Source of the DNA: Zelopaecilomyces penicillatus
Lineage: Eukaryota; Ascomycota; Sordariomycetes; Hypocreales; Pseudodiploosporaceae
DNA length: 64,000 bases
NCBI GenBank assembly: GCA_005765155.1
Contig: VCCP01000008.1
Coordinates: forward strand, 248,001-312,000
Direction of reading: 5' to 3'
The notes under the pieces were generated by a model. It ran no database searches and was not told the origin of the DNA. It was given only the letters and a program-made list of their open reading frames with translations. Of the stretch, positions 50,886-62,962 are shown piece after piece. The position numbers and the translations under genes were made by a program. Within the stretch, counting starts at the first letter, position 1, and each line of letters starts with the position of its first letter.

Positions 50886-53800
50886 ATAATAACGCTCTAT
50901 TTATTTTAATTAGCTAATCAAAGGTCTTTGCTTAAGGCTGCAATCCTAGTCCTGTCTACAATGTTAGTCCTGTCTGCAATATTATCCCAGTGATCAGCAT
51001 CTGTTTTTTTACAGGCCTTACAGGCGGTATTACCTACTAGTAGGCTTGCACAAGCCCCGCGACTCCCGCCAAGGTAGGCACCCGGACATGGACCTTGGGT
51101 GGTGGGGAGAAACCTCACAAGGCAAGTATCTACTTGAGAACCTCTGGTCAAGGAAACAGCCTCGGATATTATTTACCATAACTTGGGAGACCGCCAATAT
51201 CATCCAAAACTTAAAGGTTAAGATTCCTGCTATGAAGCAATCATCAATTCCTTATAGAACAGGCCCATTGAATACTAATATAGTGGGTTATCTGCATCTG
51301 AGCGCGAAAAGGTAGGTACTCAACAAGTACTTCAAATATAGATAACCCTGCAAGAAACTCTTTTTTGAAAGCATCTGAGGCCAGAGGAGGATATTTTTAT
51401 AACTACATATATATATATGTATATATAAATTTGGGGCCATGAGGCAATCTTTTGATATTCGTCTCGTTACTGGGCACCTACAGCTAGGTAAGCATCCAGT
51501 GATTAGTACCCAGCAGAGTACCCAGGGCTCGCACGAGAGTGCGGGGGGGAGGGTTCTGAGTCTCAAGGGGTAGTCTACCCCATATTAAAGAACCTAAATA
51601 AACAGTCCCCCCCGTAATAGACTGCAACCAAACCGTTCGAAGTCTTGGACGAGAGAAAAGCACATACTGTGTAGTTTCCCTGGTACGAAGCACAATTCGG
51701 CACATACTTAGGTGCTTAGGTAGTACTATGTATGACTTCCATCATGCGACAATGGGCTAATAGCATGGGCTCGATCAGCACTGGCAGAACTTCGCTCAAC
51801 ATGGAGAATGTAGCGTCCTGGCTGTTGGAACTGTCAGGAGACCGACTTAATTCTTGCGGTGGATTGAAAGAAATTGAGCATTGGTGCTCAAACAATTCAG
51901 CTTCCCCTCACAAGACTTATTACTACAGAGTGATGAATCTATGACTGTGCTGTGTCTTTGCGTAGCTCGTCCACTGTAAAACAGCCCTGTGGATGGGTGG
52001 GGCTATACGCAAGCACGTATTACTAAAGCCCTGCCTGTATATGATGGTCGCTTTTATTTACGGGTATTGTAATAACGAACTCTACTACATACACACACAA
52101 TTAATGCTCCCCCCTCTTGTAGCGGACTCGGGAGTCCTGCAATTCGTGCACGCACGCAGGAACGGTGATTTTTAAGGGATGGCAGGGATAGGTGCAAGAT
52201 ATACATTTACTCATTGGTAGGTGGAAGAGGTGAGCATTCAACACAGTGAAGATCCTTACATTGGTATCGTAAAAAAAATTTGCTTCAAGTCCCTCTCTTG
52301 TTCGATCGAGCTTCACTGAAGCCGGAGCACTCAAAAATACCAGCGAGTTCATGTTGCGCTCCAAACTTCCTGTTCAGACCATTTCTCGTTTGCATCAAAT
52401 CCCCCCACCGCCTGTTTGGGTAGGAAACTCGTGGATACCAGTGCACCTTCTGCATAAGGGCCCTGGTCCTCCATGGGTACTCATACGACAGCGATGCAGT
52501 TCTCCAACCAGTATCCGCAATATCCCCTCCCTTGAGCCCCTGTCTGCACCAGACACTGCCAGAGGACGCGATGTTTGATTGACTCGTGCAGACCAGACCC
52601 GCGAGGTGGCTTGTCGTCGAGAACATGGTTGCGAGCAGAGAGAGCCATCTTGGCCGCCTCCTGGGCCAAAATAGAAGGACCGCATGAACGCAAAGCGTAG
52701 CTCACAGTTTGTTTCAAGCCAGCTGTCTGGAACCGGACTGTGAGGTCAACTCCGTTACGGGTAGTGAAATTAGGCCTCCCAGTCAGGGCAAGATTATTTG
52801 TCCCAGGAGGCGTTGAAAGCAGCAGACCGTACTAACTGCACTGTGATGCTGTGAATAGAAGGCGGTGACAGACCGCCCTGTACAGTGCAGGGCGGGACGG
52901 GACGCTGCGAGCTAGAAATCCACCACAGCGGGATGGATTTAGTCACTGGAACGGAACCCGTCCACAGACTTGCTTCTCAATGCTTAGGCGCTAGCACTCT
53001 TTTGGCGGAGCGGCACCCTCTAGGCTCTGATAGCTAACACATAGCTATCAAATATCTGAAGCTTCCATACAGGCGCATTTGACTCGCATTCGCTGGCAAT
53101 CAATCAAGTGGAGTATAGATACAGGAAGGCAGTCTTCAAGATACGAGGTGGGTCAGCGTATGGCGATGGACGAGTGGATGGACGACCGCTAAGGCTGTGG
53201 GATAGGGTTGCTGAAGCTTCCTTCCAGGAGTCCAGCCACTTCTGCTTTTGCTGTGGCCGCTATCCTTGACACAAACGCACACCAATGCAATGAATGCAGC
53301 GAGCCAGGCATCGTTTTTCGAGCAAGACGAAAACGGACACACGGCCTGAGGAGCCAATGCTTCAGGCATTTTGGTCCGGCGTTCCCGGCTCCCTGCACGC
53401 ACTCTCACTCCCCTGGATGTGTCCGTGTAGGCGTAATGATTACGGCGTACGTGCCCTCAGTAGCTTTGTGCATCTTCCTTCTTCCCCATTGGTGTTGGCT
53501 GGCAGACCTGAGGGTACTTCGTACCTTGTAACAGGCAACGCCAGTTTGAGAAAGGAAAGGAAAGAAAAAGAAATGGTGGGGTGAGTGGGGTGGAGGGACA
53601 ACACAGCGACCTCTGACCAAGGAAGGAAAAAAAAAAAGTCAAAGATCCATGAATCCTGCTCATCCGCTGGTACCTCCTGAAAGGCACGAGCGAGGCAAAG
53701 GCTGAGATGCCATGACAGAGTGTCATGGAGGCACTGCTGACCGACTTTATTATTGAATCCGGCGGTGGAGTGCTGATGCGATGCAGCGTCCTTGACTACT

Positions 53801-54489
53801 GTACGTCTGCTGCATGGCCGCAAGCTCAACCAACATAGAACTAACTGCATTGCCATCAGCCTGCAAGTGAAAGCCCAGCTACTCCGCAAAGACACAGAAA
53901 GAAGGCGGGTCCTTACTGATGGGAATGCAGGTCCAGCGAGATGGTTTGCCTGCCGTCGTTGGCGCTGAGTGTGCCTGACGGATTTGATAGACAGACAGTC
54001 ATGGCTGGCCTCAATGTCCTTAGCTCCCTCAAGCTCCCTGTCGCGCGTGAACTCCCATTCACGGTCACACCATCATCATCTTCCCGCGCGCCGCTTTAAT
54101 GAAGGCGACAATCTTCATCAGGGTTGGTTCTCCTGACAGAATTTTCACAGCGGCGCTGGAACAGACCGGACAAGGTTGGTAAGTGTCCCGGAAGGCTTGC
54201 GCTATTCGCTGCTCTGTACTTGGTCTCTCGCCTTGTACCATCATGGGGCGTGCAGGCTCTGGACATGGGTAGAGGTGAGTACTTAATAGAGAGGAGGTGG
54301 GTGTGCAGTGATTACCTGGAGGCTCTGTAATCGGACACCCACCTTGACCACGAACTCTACTACCTATGTACATTACCAGTCCACGACAGCTCTTGATTTA
54401 AACACAGCCGAAAGGGGCTGCGTCAGAGGGAGAGCCATCAAAGTACAGCTACGGATTACAGGGGGTCATGTATATGGTTGCGATTTAGC
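50886..54489. other. Long intergenic region, no convincing gene
   Basis: About 3.6 kb of normal-GC sequence with many short overlapping frames on both strands, none resembling a known family or showing a plausible spliced extension. Small features are an ATATATATATGTATATAT stretch near 51405-51425 and a GC-rich hairpin near 52858-52900 (GGCGGTGACAGACCGCC). No tRNA is visible. Noncoding transcripts cannot be excluded. Confidence 0.5.
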
Positions 54490-54840
54490 CCAGCCACAAC
54501 AGGCTATCTTAGTAGTACCTACCTTACTGTAGGAACATAAACCCACCTCCATACCTTAGGTACCTGTACTAACCTTAGTAGTAGTACCTCAGGTCCTCAT
54601 ATTGGATAAGGTACCTTAAGTAGATTATATACTTACCTATTTAGTACTAGGTACTTATTTACCTAAGGTAGGTAGTACCTAGGCAGGTACCTCTCACCTT
54701 GCATGATACCCTTACAGATACTCCATTCTTGGTACCCAAAGTTGCCAAGGTCCCAAACAAGCAAGCAACGAGAACAGCTCCCTTTCAGTGCCTGAGGTGC
54801 CAACCGACCTACCAACCTAAGTACCTAGTGTAGTCCCTTA
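54490..54840. repeat. Dense cluster of TACCTA/TAGGTA/GGTACC motifs
   Basis: In this 350 bp stretch short words built from ACCTA and TAGGT recur more than a dozen times, for example TAGTAGTACCTACC, CCTTAGGTACCTG, CTAAGGTAGGTAGTACCTAG and AGTACCTAGTG. Many are palindromic, such as CTAAGGTA beside its complement and GGTACC. Smaller groups occur at 59523-59570 and 63590-63665. The cluster lies about 1 kb upstream of the transcription-factor start. Confidence 0.75.
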
Positions 54841-55099
54841 ATTACCTGTACACTTCTGTAGCCCCTCCTGCTGCGCTGACGGGACCCCCGCTATTATGGC
54901 GTCGGTAGGTGTCTGGTGCGCAGTAGGCCGCCAGCACACCAGGCCGCTTTGCTGCGTTGTGGTGCTGATGGGATGCGATTGAGGTGGTAATGGTGGGTTT
55001 CTCGACCAGGTTCGGGTTCCGTGACTGGCACATCCCAGACTCACCAGAGAGCCCTGCAAGTCACTATACATGCTTCTTCCAGCGGCGCGAAACAGAGAC

Positions 55100-55793
55100 C
55101 GCCAGCAAAGCAACCAGCAGGTCGCTCCCCCCCCTTCTCGCCCCTCTGGGTTCTGCTCTCCTCCCCCTCCCTTTGTCTCCCTCCCTACCTCGCACCCACC
55201 CGTTTTTTTCCTGACTGACTCTCAGCGTGTCCTTTGCCCCCTCCCTCCGTTTGGCGCGTTCTCCCCCTCTCTCAGAACTTTACCCCCCCAGCAACGTCGC
55301 TGGCCGCGCCCCCCTCCCCCCAATTTCCTCTCCCCCCTCCCCCCTCGCTGTTTCTTTACTGCTGGTCCTTCGCCCTCCAATATCCCCCTCTCACCCATCC
55401 TCCATCCCCCATCTCCATCCTAAACATCCAACGCTTTCCGTCCATTTAATTTTTTACCGCATCATTCAGTCATCCGCCCACCCGGATCCGACCCGAAATC
55501 CCTCTTGAGGCCACATAGAGCCTCCGCCCTCAACATCCCAACGCATAATAATTCCATGACAAGGATACCACCGTCTCCAATGATCAAATTCACGATCGAG
55601 ATAACCGCAGACACACTTTAAAGCCGACGGGAGCGCGTGCGAGCGAGGAGCTAGGAGTCGGAGTCGAAAGCAGAACAAGAACGAGAGACAACTACTATAC
55701 GGTGCAACAGTATCGAGCCGCATTCAGTTATCTCTGTGATCTTTAATTCAGGACGTGTCGCACCGCTATCGAACGCGCGATTCTTCTGTCAAA
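55100..55793 (+). promoter_or_regulatory. Pyrimidine-rich promoter/leader of the C2H2 factor gene
   Basis: From about 55120 to 55450 the plus strand is dominated by C and T (runs such as CCCTCCCTTTGTCTCCCTCC). CT tracts of this kind mark promoters and transcription start regions in filamentous fungi. The proline/serine-rich frames read through it reflect composition and are not genes. The start codon at 55794 follows TCAAA, a good fungal initiation context. Confidence 0.55.
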
Positions 55794-58406
55794 ATGCCTG
55801 GCGCTAGTGTTGCAGTCCTCCCGCCCCCAGCGGCCTCAACACCGTCCTCGCGAAAGACATCTCTCGCCCCGGAACGAAAGTACAAGTGTCAGTTCTGCAA
55901 CAGAGCTTTTAGTAGGAGTGAGCACCGCAGTCGACACGAACGGTCACGTACGTTTTTTTAAACCTGATCCTTTTCGCACTTGTACTTGAGCCACTGGTGC
56001 TAGATGCTTCCTTCTACATTCACTGTTACCATTTGCATCCTTAGGTTTGAAGTTTACTGATCAGGTCGCAGATACAAAGGAGCGCCCTTTCAAATGCATG
56101 AAGTGTAGGAGCACCTTTGTTCGTCGTGACCTGCTGCTTAGGCATGACCGAACAGTCCATGCTAAGGATGGAGGCATTCCTTTGCATAGCGACGGCAAGC
56201 GCCGTGCTGGACCCAAGACGCGCGCCATTGGTGGTCCTACCAAGTCAACACTTGCTCTCGACACATCGGCACTGGAGCAAATAGAAGGTGGTAGTGATGG
56301 CATTTTTGATGTGGAGGCGGCTGCGATGCTTGTCGCCGATTTACATCACAAAGCCACTGCTGCCATGCGTGGAGACGATAGTCATTACGAGGACAGTTCT
56401 TCCATGGCATACTCCCCTCATAGCGCCGCCATCATGGAGCCCGCCGTGACATACCCCTCTGGCGCCATTGCGCTGCCCCAAGTGCAATGGGAAGGATTCA
56501 TGCAGCAATCAGTCACTGATACAAAAGCACACTCAATTACGTCGAGTACGTCGGGGTCGTTTGAGTCGCAACCTCCGTTTGGACCTGGAAATAACATGCA
56601 GTCCCATGTCAGTCAACTAGCTTCAATGAGCGGCCGAAGCTGCAATGGATTGGTACCCGCCCTACAGTCGATGATCAGCTCGCTTCCCAACTCCAAAACT
56701 GGAACGCCTGTCCCTCAAAGTCCATTCATCGTGGACTCGTCTCAGGCAGGTTTCCGAGCCCCGCAGGTTTCCGGCGACGATGAACGGAATACTATTCTTG
56801 ACAGTATTCGTACTATTGACCGCGAGCATGCCATTCCGGAAGGATTTCGTTTGCCCGGTTTGGGATCACTTAACCGCTACCTCTCAACCTACTTTGGCTT
56901 ATTTCATCACCACTTGCCGTTTCTGCATCCCACGTCATTCAGCCCTTCGCAAGTGTCACCGCCGCTCTTGCTCGCCGTCCTGAGCATTGGTGCCCTCTAT
57001 GCCTTTGATCAGGACCAAGCGTATATGCTTCATATCGGATCAAAGGTTCTAGTCAACCAATTTCTGCAAAACAAGGAAAACTTCAGCTCTCGAAAGTGCC
57101 CTCTGTGGACAATGCAAAGTTCTCTGCTTAACATGATTTTCGCCAGCTGGAGTGGTGACCCCAAGGGTCTCGAATGGGCATGCTCAATCAAGAGTCTTCT
57201 TGCTAATATGGTTGCTGGCAACCGATATGAGCTCAAACTCCGCCAAGAGGCTCGGGGAAACATCAAACCGACTCGGGCTGAGTGGGTTGAGGATGAGGGT
57301 TGTCGCCGCACTTATTATGCGGTGTACATCTTCTTCGGTTTGTTAACCATGACATATAATCACACTCCAGCTATAGGTTTTAACGAATTTGAGGATTTAC
57401 TACTCCCATCGACTGAGGCGCTCTGGAATCTGCAAATTGAAGAGGATTCTACATGGCCCGAACAGCTCGAAAGTTCGCCTGCTGTCATTTTTATGGACGC
57501 GCATGACAAATTATTTCAAGGCGAGACACTGAAATATAGTGCCTTCTCTACCCGTGTCATGATCAATGCCTTGTTTCTTGAGGTGTGGTACCACAAGCGC
57601 AGCCCTGAGGCTCTTCAGGATGTTGTTACCGAATATAAGCTTAGGCTCGCATTAGAAACATGGGAGAAATCCTTGGAGCTCTGCGAGATTGAGTCTGTTG
57701 CGGTGCCACTCAGCGCTCCCCATAAAGGTCATCCGTTAATTTTCAATGCCAAAGCCATGTACCGAAACGCACGTACTCGGCTAGAGGTGGACCTTAAGGC
57801 TGTGCAAGAAGCTCTTCGATACCATGATCCTTACGAAGTTGGGGCTGCCATGTCCCACGCTCGAGATCGCGTAAAGCGCTCGACAGAAATGATCAAGGTT
57901 ATTGAGGAGTGCTACAACTGCATTGAAACAGCCGTGGTTCAGGGAGTTCGATGGGTAGCCCGAACATCGCCAACCAACTGGAGTGTGGAGCATGCGCTCT
58001 GCGGCATGGATCTCATGATTATCCTGTCACTGTGGCTCTATCGTCTGGAACATGACGAGGAGTCCGCGACCCAGGAGGAAATGGCGATGTACAACAAGGT
58101 TCGACAGCTGTTCGCGAAGGACCTTGATGAATCTTACATGTCCCAATTGAGTTCGATTGTTGCTCGACTCTGGGGCTCTATGCTTGATGAGGTTGTCGTG
58201 TGGGGGTACGTATTCTACATCGAAATATCTTTGTCAGGAAGGCACACTATGCTAACAGGTTGCACAGGATCACGCGCCTCATGGGCGAGTCTTTTAAACT
58301 GCATTCACAGGCTTTGGTTGGCTATGTTGACGACCTTGAAGCTTCCTCAAACGTGTCCACCCCTTCGATGACTTCGCAAGGCGCGGACGAGGACAGCGTG
58401 TACTAA
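55794..58406 (+). CDS. C2H2 zinc-finger transcription factor with fungal-specific regulatory domain
   Basis: Three exons, 55794-55947, 56072-58205 and 58268-58406, give 808 residues. Two tandem C2H2 fingers lie near the N-terminus: finger 1 has Cys32, Cys35, His48 and His52 (YKCQFCNRAFSRSEHRSRH), and finger 2 has Cys60, Cys63, His76 and His81 (CMKCRSTFVRRDLLLRH), joined by the linker TKERPFK. Intron 1 splits the codon of His52, so the acceptor at 56071 is needed to complete the finger. A fungal-specific transcription factor domain (PF04082 type) spans roughly 310-560 (SLNRYLSTYFGLFHHHLPFL, PPLLLAVLSIGALYA). The last intron (62 bp) replaces a read-through tail and gives the end GADEDSVY. The finger-plus-domain layout resembles ADR1/Klf1-like regulators. 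It is a nuclear DNA-binding regulator; targets are unknown. Confidence 0.92.
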
Positions 58407-59721
58407 TTTACTTGAACATGACCGAAACGATTTTTCTTTCCGAGCTGTGCCTCTCATGCACAACTCTTCAACTGCTCTCAGTTTCCATATTTCTCCAAAG
58501 CATATACCTCTCTGCTTCATAGTTTGCTCTCATCGATTGTTTTCCTTGTCTTCTCTCTCCACTAGGCATCATCATTGGCCGGGCTGGAGTTGGGCTCTTT
58601 TTCCATGTTTTTCTCTCTTTTTGTCATCACTTTGTCGTATGTCTTATTTCTTTGTTTCCTTCACGTCGCCTGAGGCAGGGCAGGCGCTCGTGCTCCTCTA
58701 CTCCGTTGTCATTGATTTTTGAATCTTGGTTTTTCTTAAAGCATTGGTTGTGCTATGGGTGATAATCGATTGACGGGCGATGTCAGAAACGGATGGGATA
58801 CGGATGGTTCGCATGGTTTTTTGGGGCCTTGGCGGAAGGAATTGGATCTCAATACAGTGGTAGTGCAAGCTATTAACTGCAACGGCAGGTATGACTGGCT
58901 GGTCCATGACGGAGACGCCGTATTCTGTTCTTCTTCTCCTATACTTCTATTTGCTCTAATTTCCTCTTATAATTGTTGCAGCTCTTTTGTTTCTCTCCTT
59001 TTTGTCATTCCTTTATAGCCTGGTTGCTTGATCATTTCTCGTCTTCTCTTACTTCGTTCTATTTCTTGGATACCTTGTTCGATATACAGATTGCTGCTTT
59101 CTCTGTCTTTTTGTTGATAGGAAACGGGTCTGTACTACTACAAAGAGTATGGCTTGGCGCTGTGGTCTTCGAGGAGACTCGCAACCAAGAGATTCGGTGC
59201 ACAGGCTAGCCCTGAGGAGAATGGCATTCCCGTTTACTTATGTATAGATACTAGCGCTTTTTACATTCAATAATCACTTCTCTGTCACTCGTATAGATTT
59301 CCCAGATTTCCCTCCCGTGTACCATGGTTTCTGAGCCGGCAAAATATACGGGAGGTGGAGTGACGTTTACCATGTTTGAAAAATTTCACAGTGGAAGCAG
59401 CGTGTATTAGCACCCACAAGTGATAAGCAAGAACGAGGTGGTGGATGAAGGCGGAGCGGAAGGAGGTGTGATTCCAGTTTACATTTACTGTGCTTGTTTG
59501 CACGACTATTACCTGCCTAAGTTACTTGGCTAATTTCCTACCTACCGAAGGTAGGTACCTACTAGTTGCCTACTTACCTTCTTGCCTCGCAAGTGGCTTC
59601 TAGTCACGCTGTTCAGCAGCGTCAGATCTCCCCTTTCCTTTACATATATGTACACTACGGTGCTGTGTACTGCCGAAGTCCTTGCAATCCGGTTCAAACG
59701 ACTTCTCATCCAAGTTTAGCA
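58407..59721. other. Intergenic: 3' flank of the C2H2 gene and promoter of the GH16 gene
   Basis: T-rich and CT-rich sequence with no convincing gene. Small TACCTA/GGTAGGTACC motifs occur at 59523-59570, about 150-200 bp upstream of the GH16 start. Confidence 0.5.
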
Positions 59722-60932
59722 ATGCCAAAACTGGCGAGCCTGCGCGGAGTCACCCTCCTCATCTTGACAGCCCTTTTTCTGACTCGCTCGGTATTTGGCC
59801 ACTGTGAATGTGGGTACTCAGTCAGAGACCAGGGAGCGAAGGATGCAACATGGATATTTACCGACATTATCGAAAGTGATTTCAAGGAGTCAAAGGACAT
59901 TTCTCGGAACTCCGACTGGATGCGCCAACAATTTAACGTCTCTGCCAAAGCAGGCCGGGGTGAGTACGGCAAAGCTTTTATCCCCAGTAATATCGGCATC
60001 TTCGCTCCTCCAAGCTCTGGGAATGGTCAGCGTCCAGAACAATCTGGTCTCAAGCTGCGGGTGGGCAGTGATATTGCAAACGGGGCCGTGTCTGGCGCCG
60101 AGATGGATACAACACGGCAAGACATATATCATGGTTCCTTTCGCACAGGCATGAAGCTGACAAGGACGAATGGCACATGCGCGGCATTTTTCTGGGTATG
60201 TTTTAATGAAACTTGCAAGGCACAAGCAGCAAGGACTGCACGGGTCTGACATCAGGTGTTGCTCAGTATTTTAATGATACGCAAGAGATCGACATAGAAT
60301 TCCTGTCCCGAGAATTCATTCGAGACACCAGCACATACCCGGTCAACCTCGTGATTCAATCCCAAGGCTCGGCTGAGGCAGGTTACGACGCTAAGAACAC
60401 GGGGACGTATAAACGGATCAACCTCACGTTCGATCCAACCGCCGGATTCCATGAATACCGTTTCGACTATCTGCCTGGACAGGTCAATTTCTACGCCGAC
60501 AGTGAAATGCTAGCTGAGATGAACGGCAATGCAATTCCCACCAGCCCCGGCCACCTTATCCTTCAGCATTGGAGCAATGGCAATCCTCTCTGGTCAGGAG
60601 GTCCGCCAACCCAGGATGCGTTTGTCACTGTGAGCTATGTCAAAGCATACTTCAACTCTTCTAATGCTGCACTATTGTCAGTCCGAGCCAAGCGCTGCGA
60701 TGACTTCATTCACATGGGCAGAGATCACGCTTTCTGTGAAGTCCCCAATGTAACGGCGGCCAACGCGAGTACCGGGGGGCACTTTTTTAGCGATGCCGAA
60801 AACCCAATGGTCGCGGGTGGGCAGGAAGAAAGTGATGGGAACAGCGACAGCAGAGCATCTTGCGTGACTAGCTTGTGGACCTCATTGCTACTTTTTCTTG
60901 GTCTCTTGTTCATGATAGCAGTGGTGATTTGA
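59722..60932 (+). CDS. Secreted GH16 beta-glucanase-like protein with GPI-type tail
   Basis: Two exons, 59722-60195 and 60267-60932, give 379 residues. The N-terminus is a signal peptide (RGVTLLILTALFLTRSVFG, cleavage near HCEC). The GH16 catalytic motif is QEIDIEFLS, with both Glu residues and the middle Asp intact. It becomes contiguous with AAFFWYFND only if the acceptor at GCTCAG (60266) is used; the earlier AG would shift the frame. Several N-glycosylation sequons are present (NGT, NDT, NLT, NSS, NVT). A Ser/Asn-rich linker and a hydrophobic end (LWTSLLLFLGLLFMIAVVI) suggest GPI anchoring or a single membrane span. Family members cleave or remodel beta-1,3/1,4-glucans at the wall. The gene is followed in the same direction by the GH64 gene. 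Confidence 0.88.
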
Positions 60933-61828
60933 ACCTCGGTGTATGATGACCAGAAATAAATGTATTGTGTGCAGCCTTCGGCGTTTGTGAATTGCTCAGA
61001 GCAAATGGTGAAATCCCATGTTGATCATTTGTAGGACTCCCTCTATATCGCCGACAATAGAAGCCTCTTTGCCTGATAAAGACAATGAATAAGACAATCT
61101 TCTGGCTACGTATGACACTGGGCCACTCCAGAGCCAGAAGAAGTGGAACAACTGGGCGCCCAAGTGATGGCACTATGTCCAGATCAGATGATGCACAAAG
61201 GGGGTCATGGGCTGCCGTTGAAGGGGGGGCTACCCTAGACTAAGGCCACATTACATATGAGATCTTTGTCCTCCTACAACACCACACCCACTCTTTTGTG
61301 CTACAGCCTTGTAAGTAGTCTAGATTTCACCGAGACCTGCTAGTCTTGGGAGCAGTAGATGTTACTTATGGGGGGTTTTTTTTTTTGCGCGACTGTTGTA
61401 GAGAAACGGCTCCTATGATTCATCTCTTAGGCGTGGACAGGTGCCCACGAGCTTGAAATAACGAAAACGCATGAGACACCATTGCGTAACTAGCACTGGC
61501 CAAGTTAAGGAATGGACCTCGTGCGGGACGTCAGCAATGAAAGCAGGAAGACCCCATTTTGGCATGAACAGATTTCCATTATGTGCTTCAATAAGGGCCT
61601 TGCTGGCTCCTCTGAGAATCCCTAATCTTTGAGCCGAGATAGAAAAAGGGCCACAGCCCCGGAACCATCCTACAGTCGCACCATGAAAGCTTATGATCAT
61701 CGCACCAGTTCCTAATACACTTACGTGTCTGCTACACAGACCTAATCAAACACAAGCATATTAATCCTTACCATATATCCGACGTGTATTATCTTCGCGT
61801 ACTTGGTCTGCAATTAGAAGCACACACT
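60933..61828. other. Intergenic between GH16 and GH64 genes
   Basis: About 0.9 kb with a GGGGGGTTTTTTTTTTTGCG run near 61370-61390 and no convincing gene. It should hold the GH64 promoter. Confidence 0.5.
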
Positions 61829-62962
61829 ATGGCGCCAACATCCCTTGATATCGTTGTCAAAAACAACACTGGTTCGCAGAAGCTCTATGCACACGTCACA
61901 GGCCGGGCCGAAAAAGGCCTCTTCTTCTTGGCGGCTGATGGCAGGACGCCGCATTATCCTCAGTCACCAAGCAGTACGCTGCAGCCGCTGCAGACGGACT
62001 GTTCCATCGCGGTTGGAGGCCCGGGCCAAGGCAGAACGCTGACTGTGCCGCGCCTGGACGGAGCCCGGATCTGGTTCTGCCAGGACAAGCCACTCACATT
62101 CTTGGTCAATCCAGGACCAGCCGTGGTCGAACCATCGTCGACGAACCCAGCCGACGCCAACTACAACCTGGATTGGGCTTTTTGCGAGTTCACGCTCAAT
62201 GCCAACGAAGTCTACGTCAATGTATCTTACGTTGACTTTGTCAGCATCCCCGTTTCTCTCAAGCTGGAGAACGCATCAGGCCAGGTACGGAGCGTGGCTG
62301 GCATGCCTAATGGTGCACTCAACACCATTTGCGATAAACTGGCGGCACAGGCCAAGACCGACAACGCCGGCTGGGACAAGCTCATTATCAAGGCGCCCAA
62401 CGGCGGCGGCAACCTGAGAGCACTGAGTCCCAACTCAGGCCGCGTGCTGTTCAAGGGCCTGTTTGACGGCTACTTTCAGCCCTATGTCGACGAGGTGTGG
62501 AAGAAGTACCGGACGACAGACCTCACCGTTAATACGCAGTTCAAGTGGGGGGACCGCAAGGGCCGGGTTGGTAGCGACGGCAAGCTTACGTTCGAGGGCG
62601 GTGCAGGCGCCTTTGGGCAACCTTCGGCGACGGACATCTTCTCGTGCGACTCGGGCCCCTTTGCACACGGCGCCGGCGTGTCGGAGGAGACACTAAATAT
62701 CGGAGCGCGTATCGCGGCTGCCTTTAACCGGTCGACGCTGCTGCGCAACGCCGTGCAACCCGAGGGCGAAAAGGTTGACACGTACTACAAAGAGAAGATT
62801 ACGAATCATTACTCGCGTATCTGCCACGAGACGAGCGTGCAGGGCCGAGGGTACGCGTTCCCATACGATGATGTTGGCGCCTCCGCCGGTGAAGATCAGT
62901 CGGGGTTCTTGAACGACCCGAATCCCAAGTTGTTAACAGTCGGGGTCGGTGCTCCTCTCTGA
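61829..62962 (+). CDS. GH64 beta-1,3-glucanase (thaumatin-like fold)
   Basis: An intronless 377-residue protein. The ATG at 61829 is used because the frame upstream has no earlier ATG and the product starts MAPTSLDIVVKNNTGSQKLY, the usual beta-strand start of this fold. Conserved stretches are ARIWFCQDKPLTFLVNPGPA, NYNLDWAFCEFTLN, NVSYVDFVSIPVSL, GYFQPYVDEVWKKY, FSCDSGPFAHG and the C-terminal region with GYAFPYDDVG. The Asp and Glu residues in the WAFCEFTLN and VSYVDFVS blocks fit the recalled catalytic pair, an assignment not verified here. GH64 enzymes cut laminarin to pentasaccharides. No signal peptide or membrane segment is visible, which is odd for a glucan-degrading enzyme. Coding GC is visibly higher than that of the neighbouring genes. 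Confidence 0.92.
   Translation: MAPTSLDIVVKNNTGSQKLYAHVTGRAEKGLFFLAADGRTPHYPQSPSSTLQPLQTDCSIAVGGPGQGRTLTVPRLDGARIWFCQDKPLTFLVNPGPAVVEPSSTNPADANYNLDWAFCEFTLNANEVYVNVSYVDFVSIPVSLKLENASGQVRSVAGMPNGALNTICDKLAAQAKTDNAGWDKLIIKAPNGGGNLRALSPNSGRVLFKGLFDGYFQPYVDEVWKKYRTTDLTVNTQFKWGDRKGRVGSDGKLTFEGGAGAFGQPSATDIFSCDSGPFAHGAGVSEETLNIGARIAAAFNRSTLLRNAVQPEGEKVDTYYKEKITNHYSRICHETSVQGRGYAFPYDDVGASAGEDQSGFLNDPNPKLLTVGVGAPL

Noticed and set aside
53136..53895. Several overlapping frames of 90-150 codons on both strands
   Set aside because: The overlapping frames are mutually incompatible, carry low-complexity stretches, show no recognised domain, and cannot be extended by plausible splicing.
55070..55508. Proline/serine-rich frames in three overlapping readings
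   Set aside because: All derive from the same CT-rich tract. The composition explains them and the real gene starts at 55794.
59566..59721. Upstream in-frame extension of the GH16 protein
   Set aside because: The extension lacks an ATG at its start and would bury the signal peptide. The ATG at 59722 gives a normal secretion signal.
60196..60256. Acceptor at the first AG (CATCAG) of the GH16 intron
   Set aside because: It shifts the frame relative to the catalytic exon. The next AG at 60266 joins in frame directly before YFNDTQEIDIE.
59722..62962. Possible secondary-metabolite or dedicated polysaccharide gene cluster
   Set aside because: Only two glucan-active enzymes lie together, without transporters, tailoring enzymes or a pathway regulator that can be tied to them.
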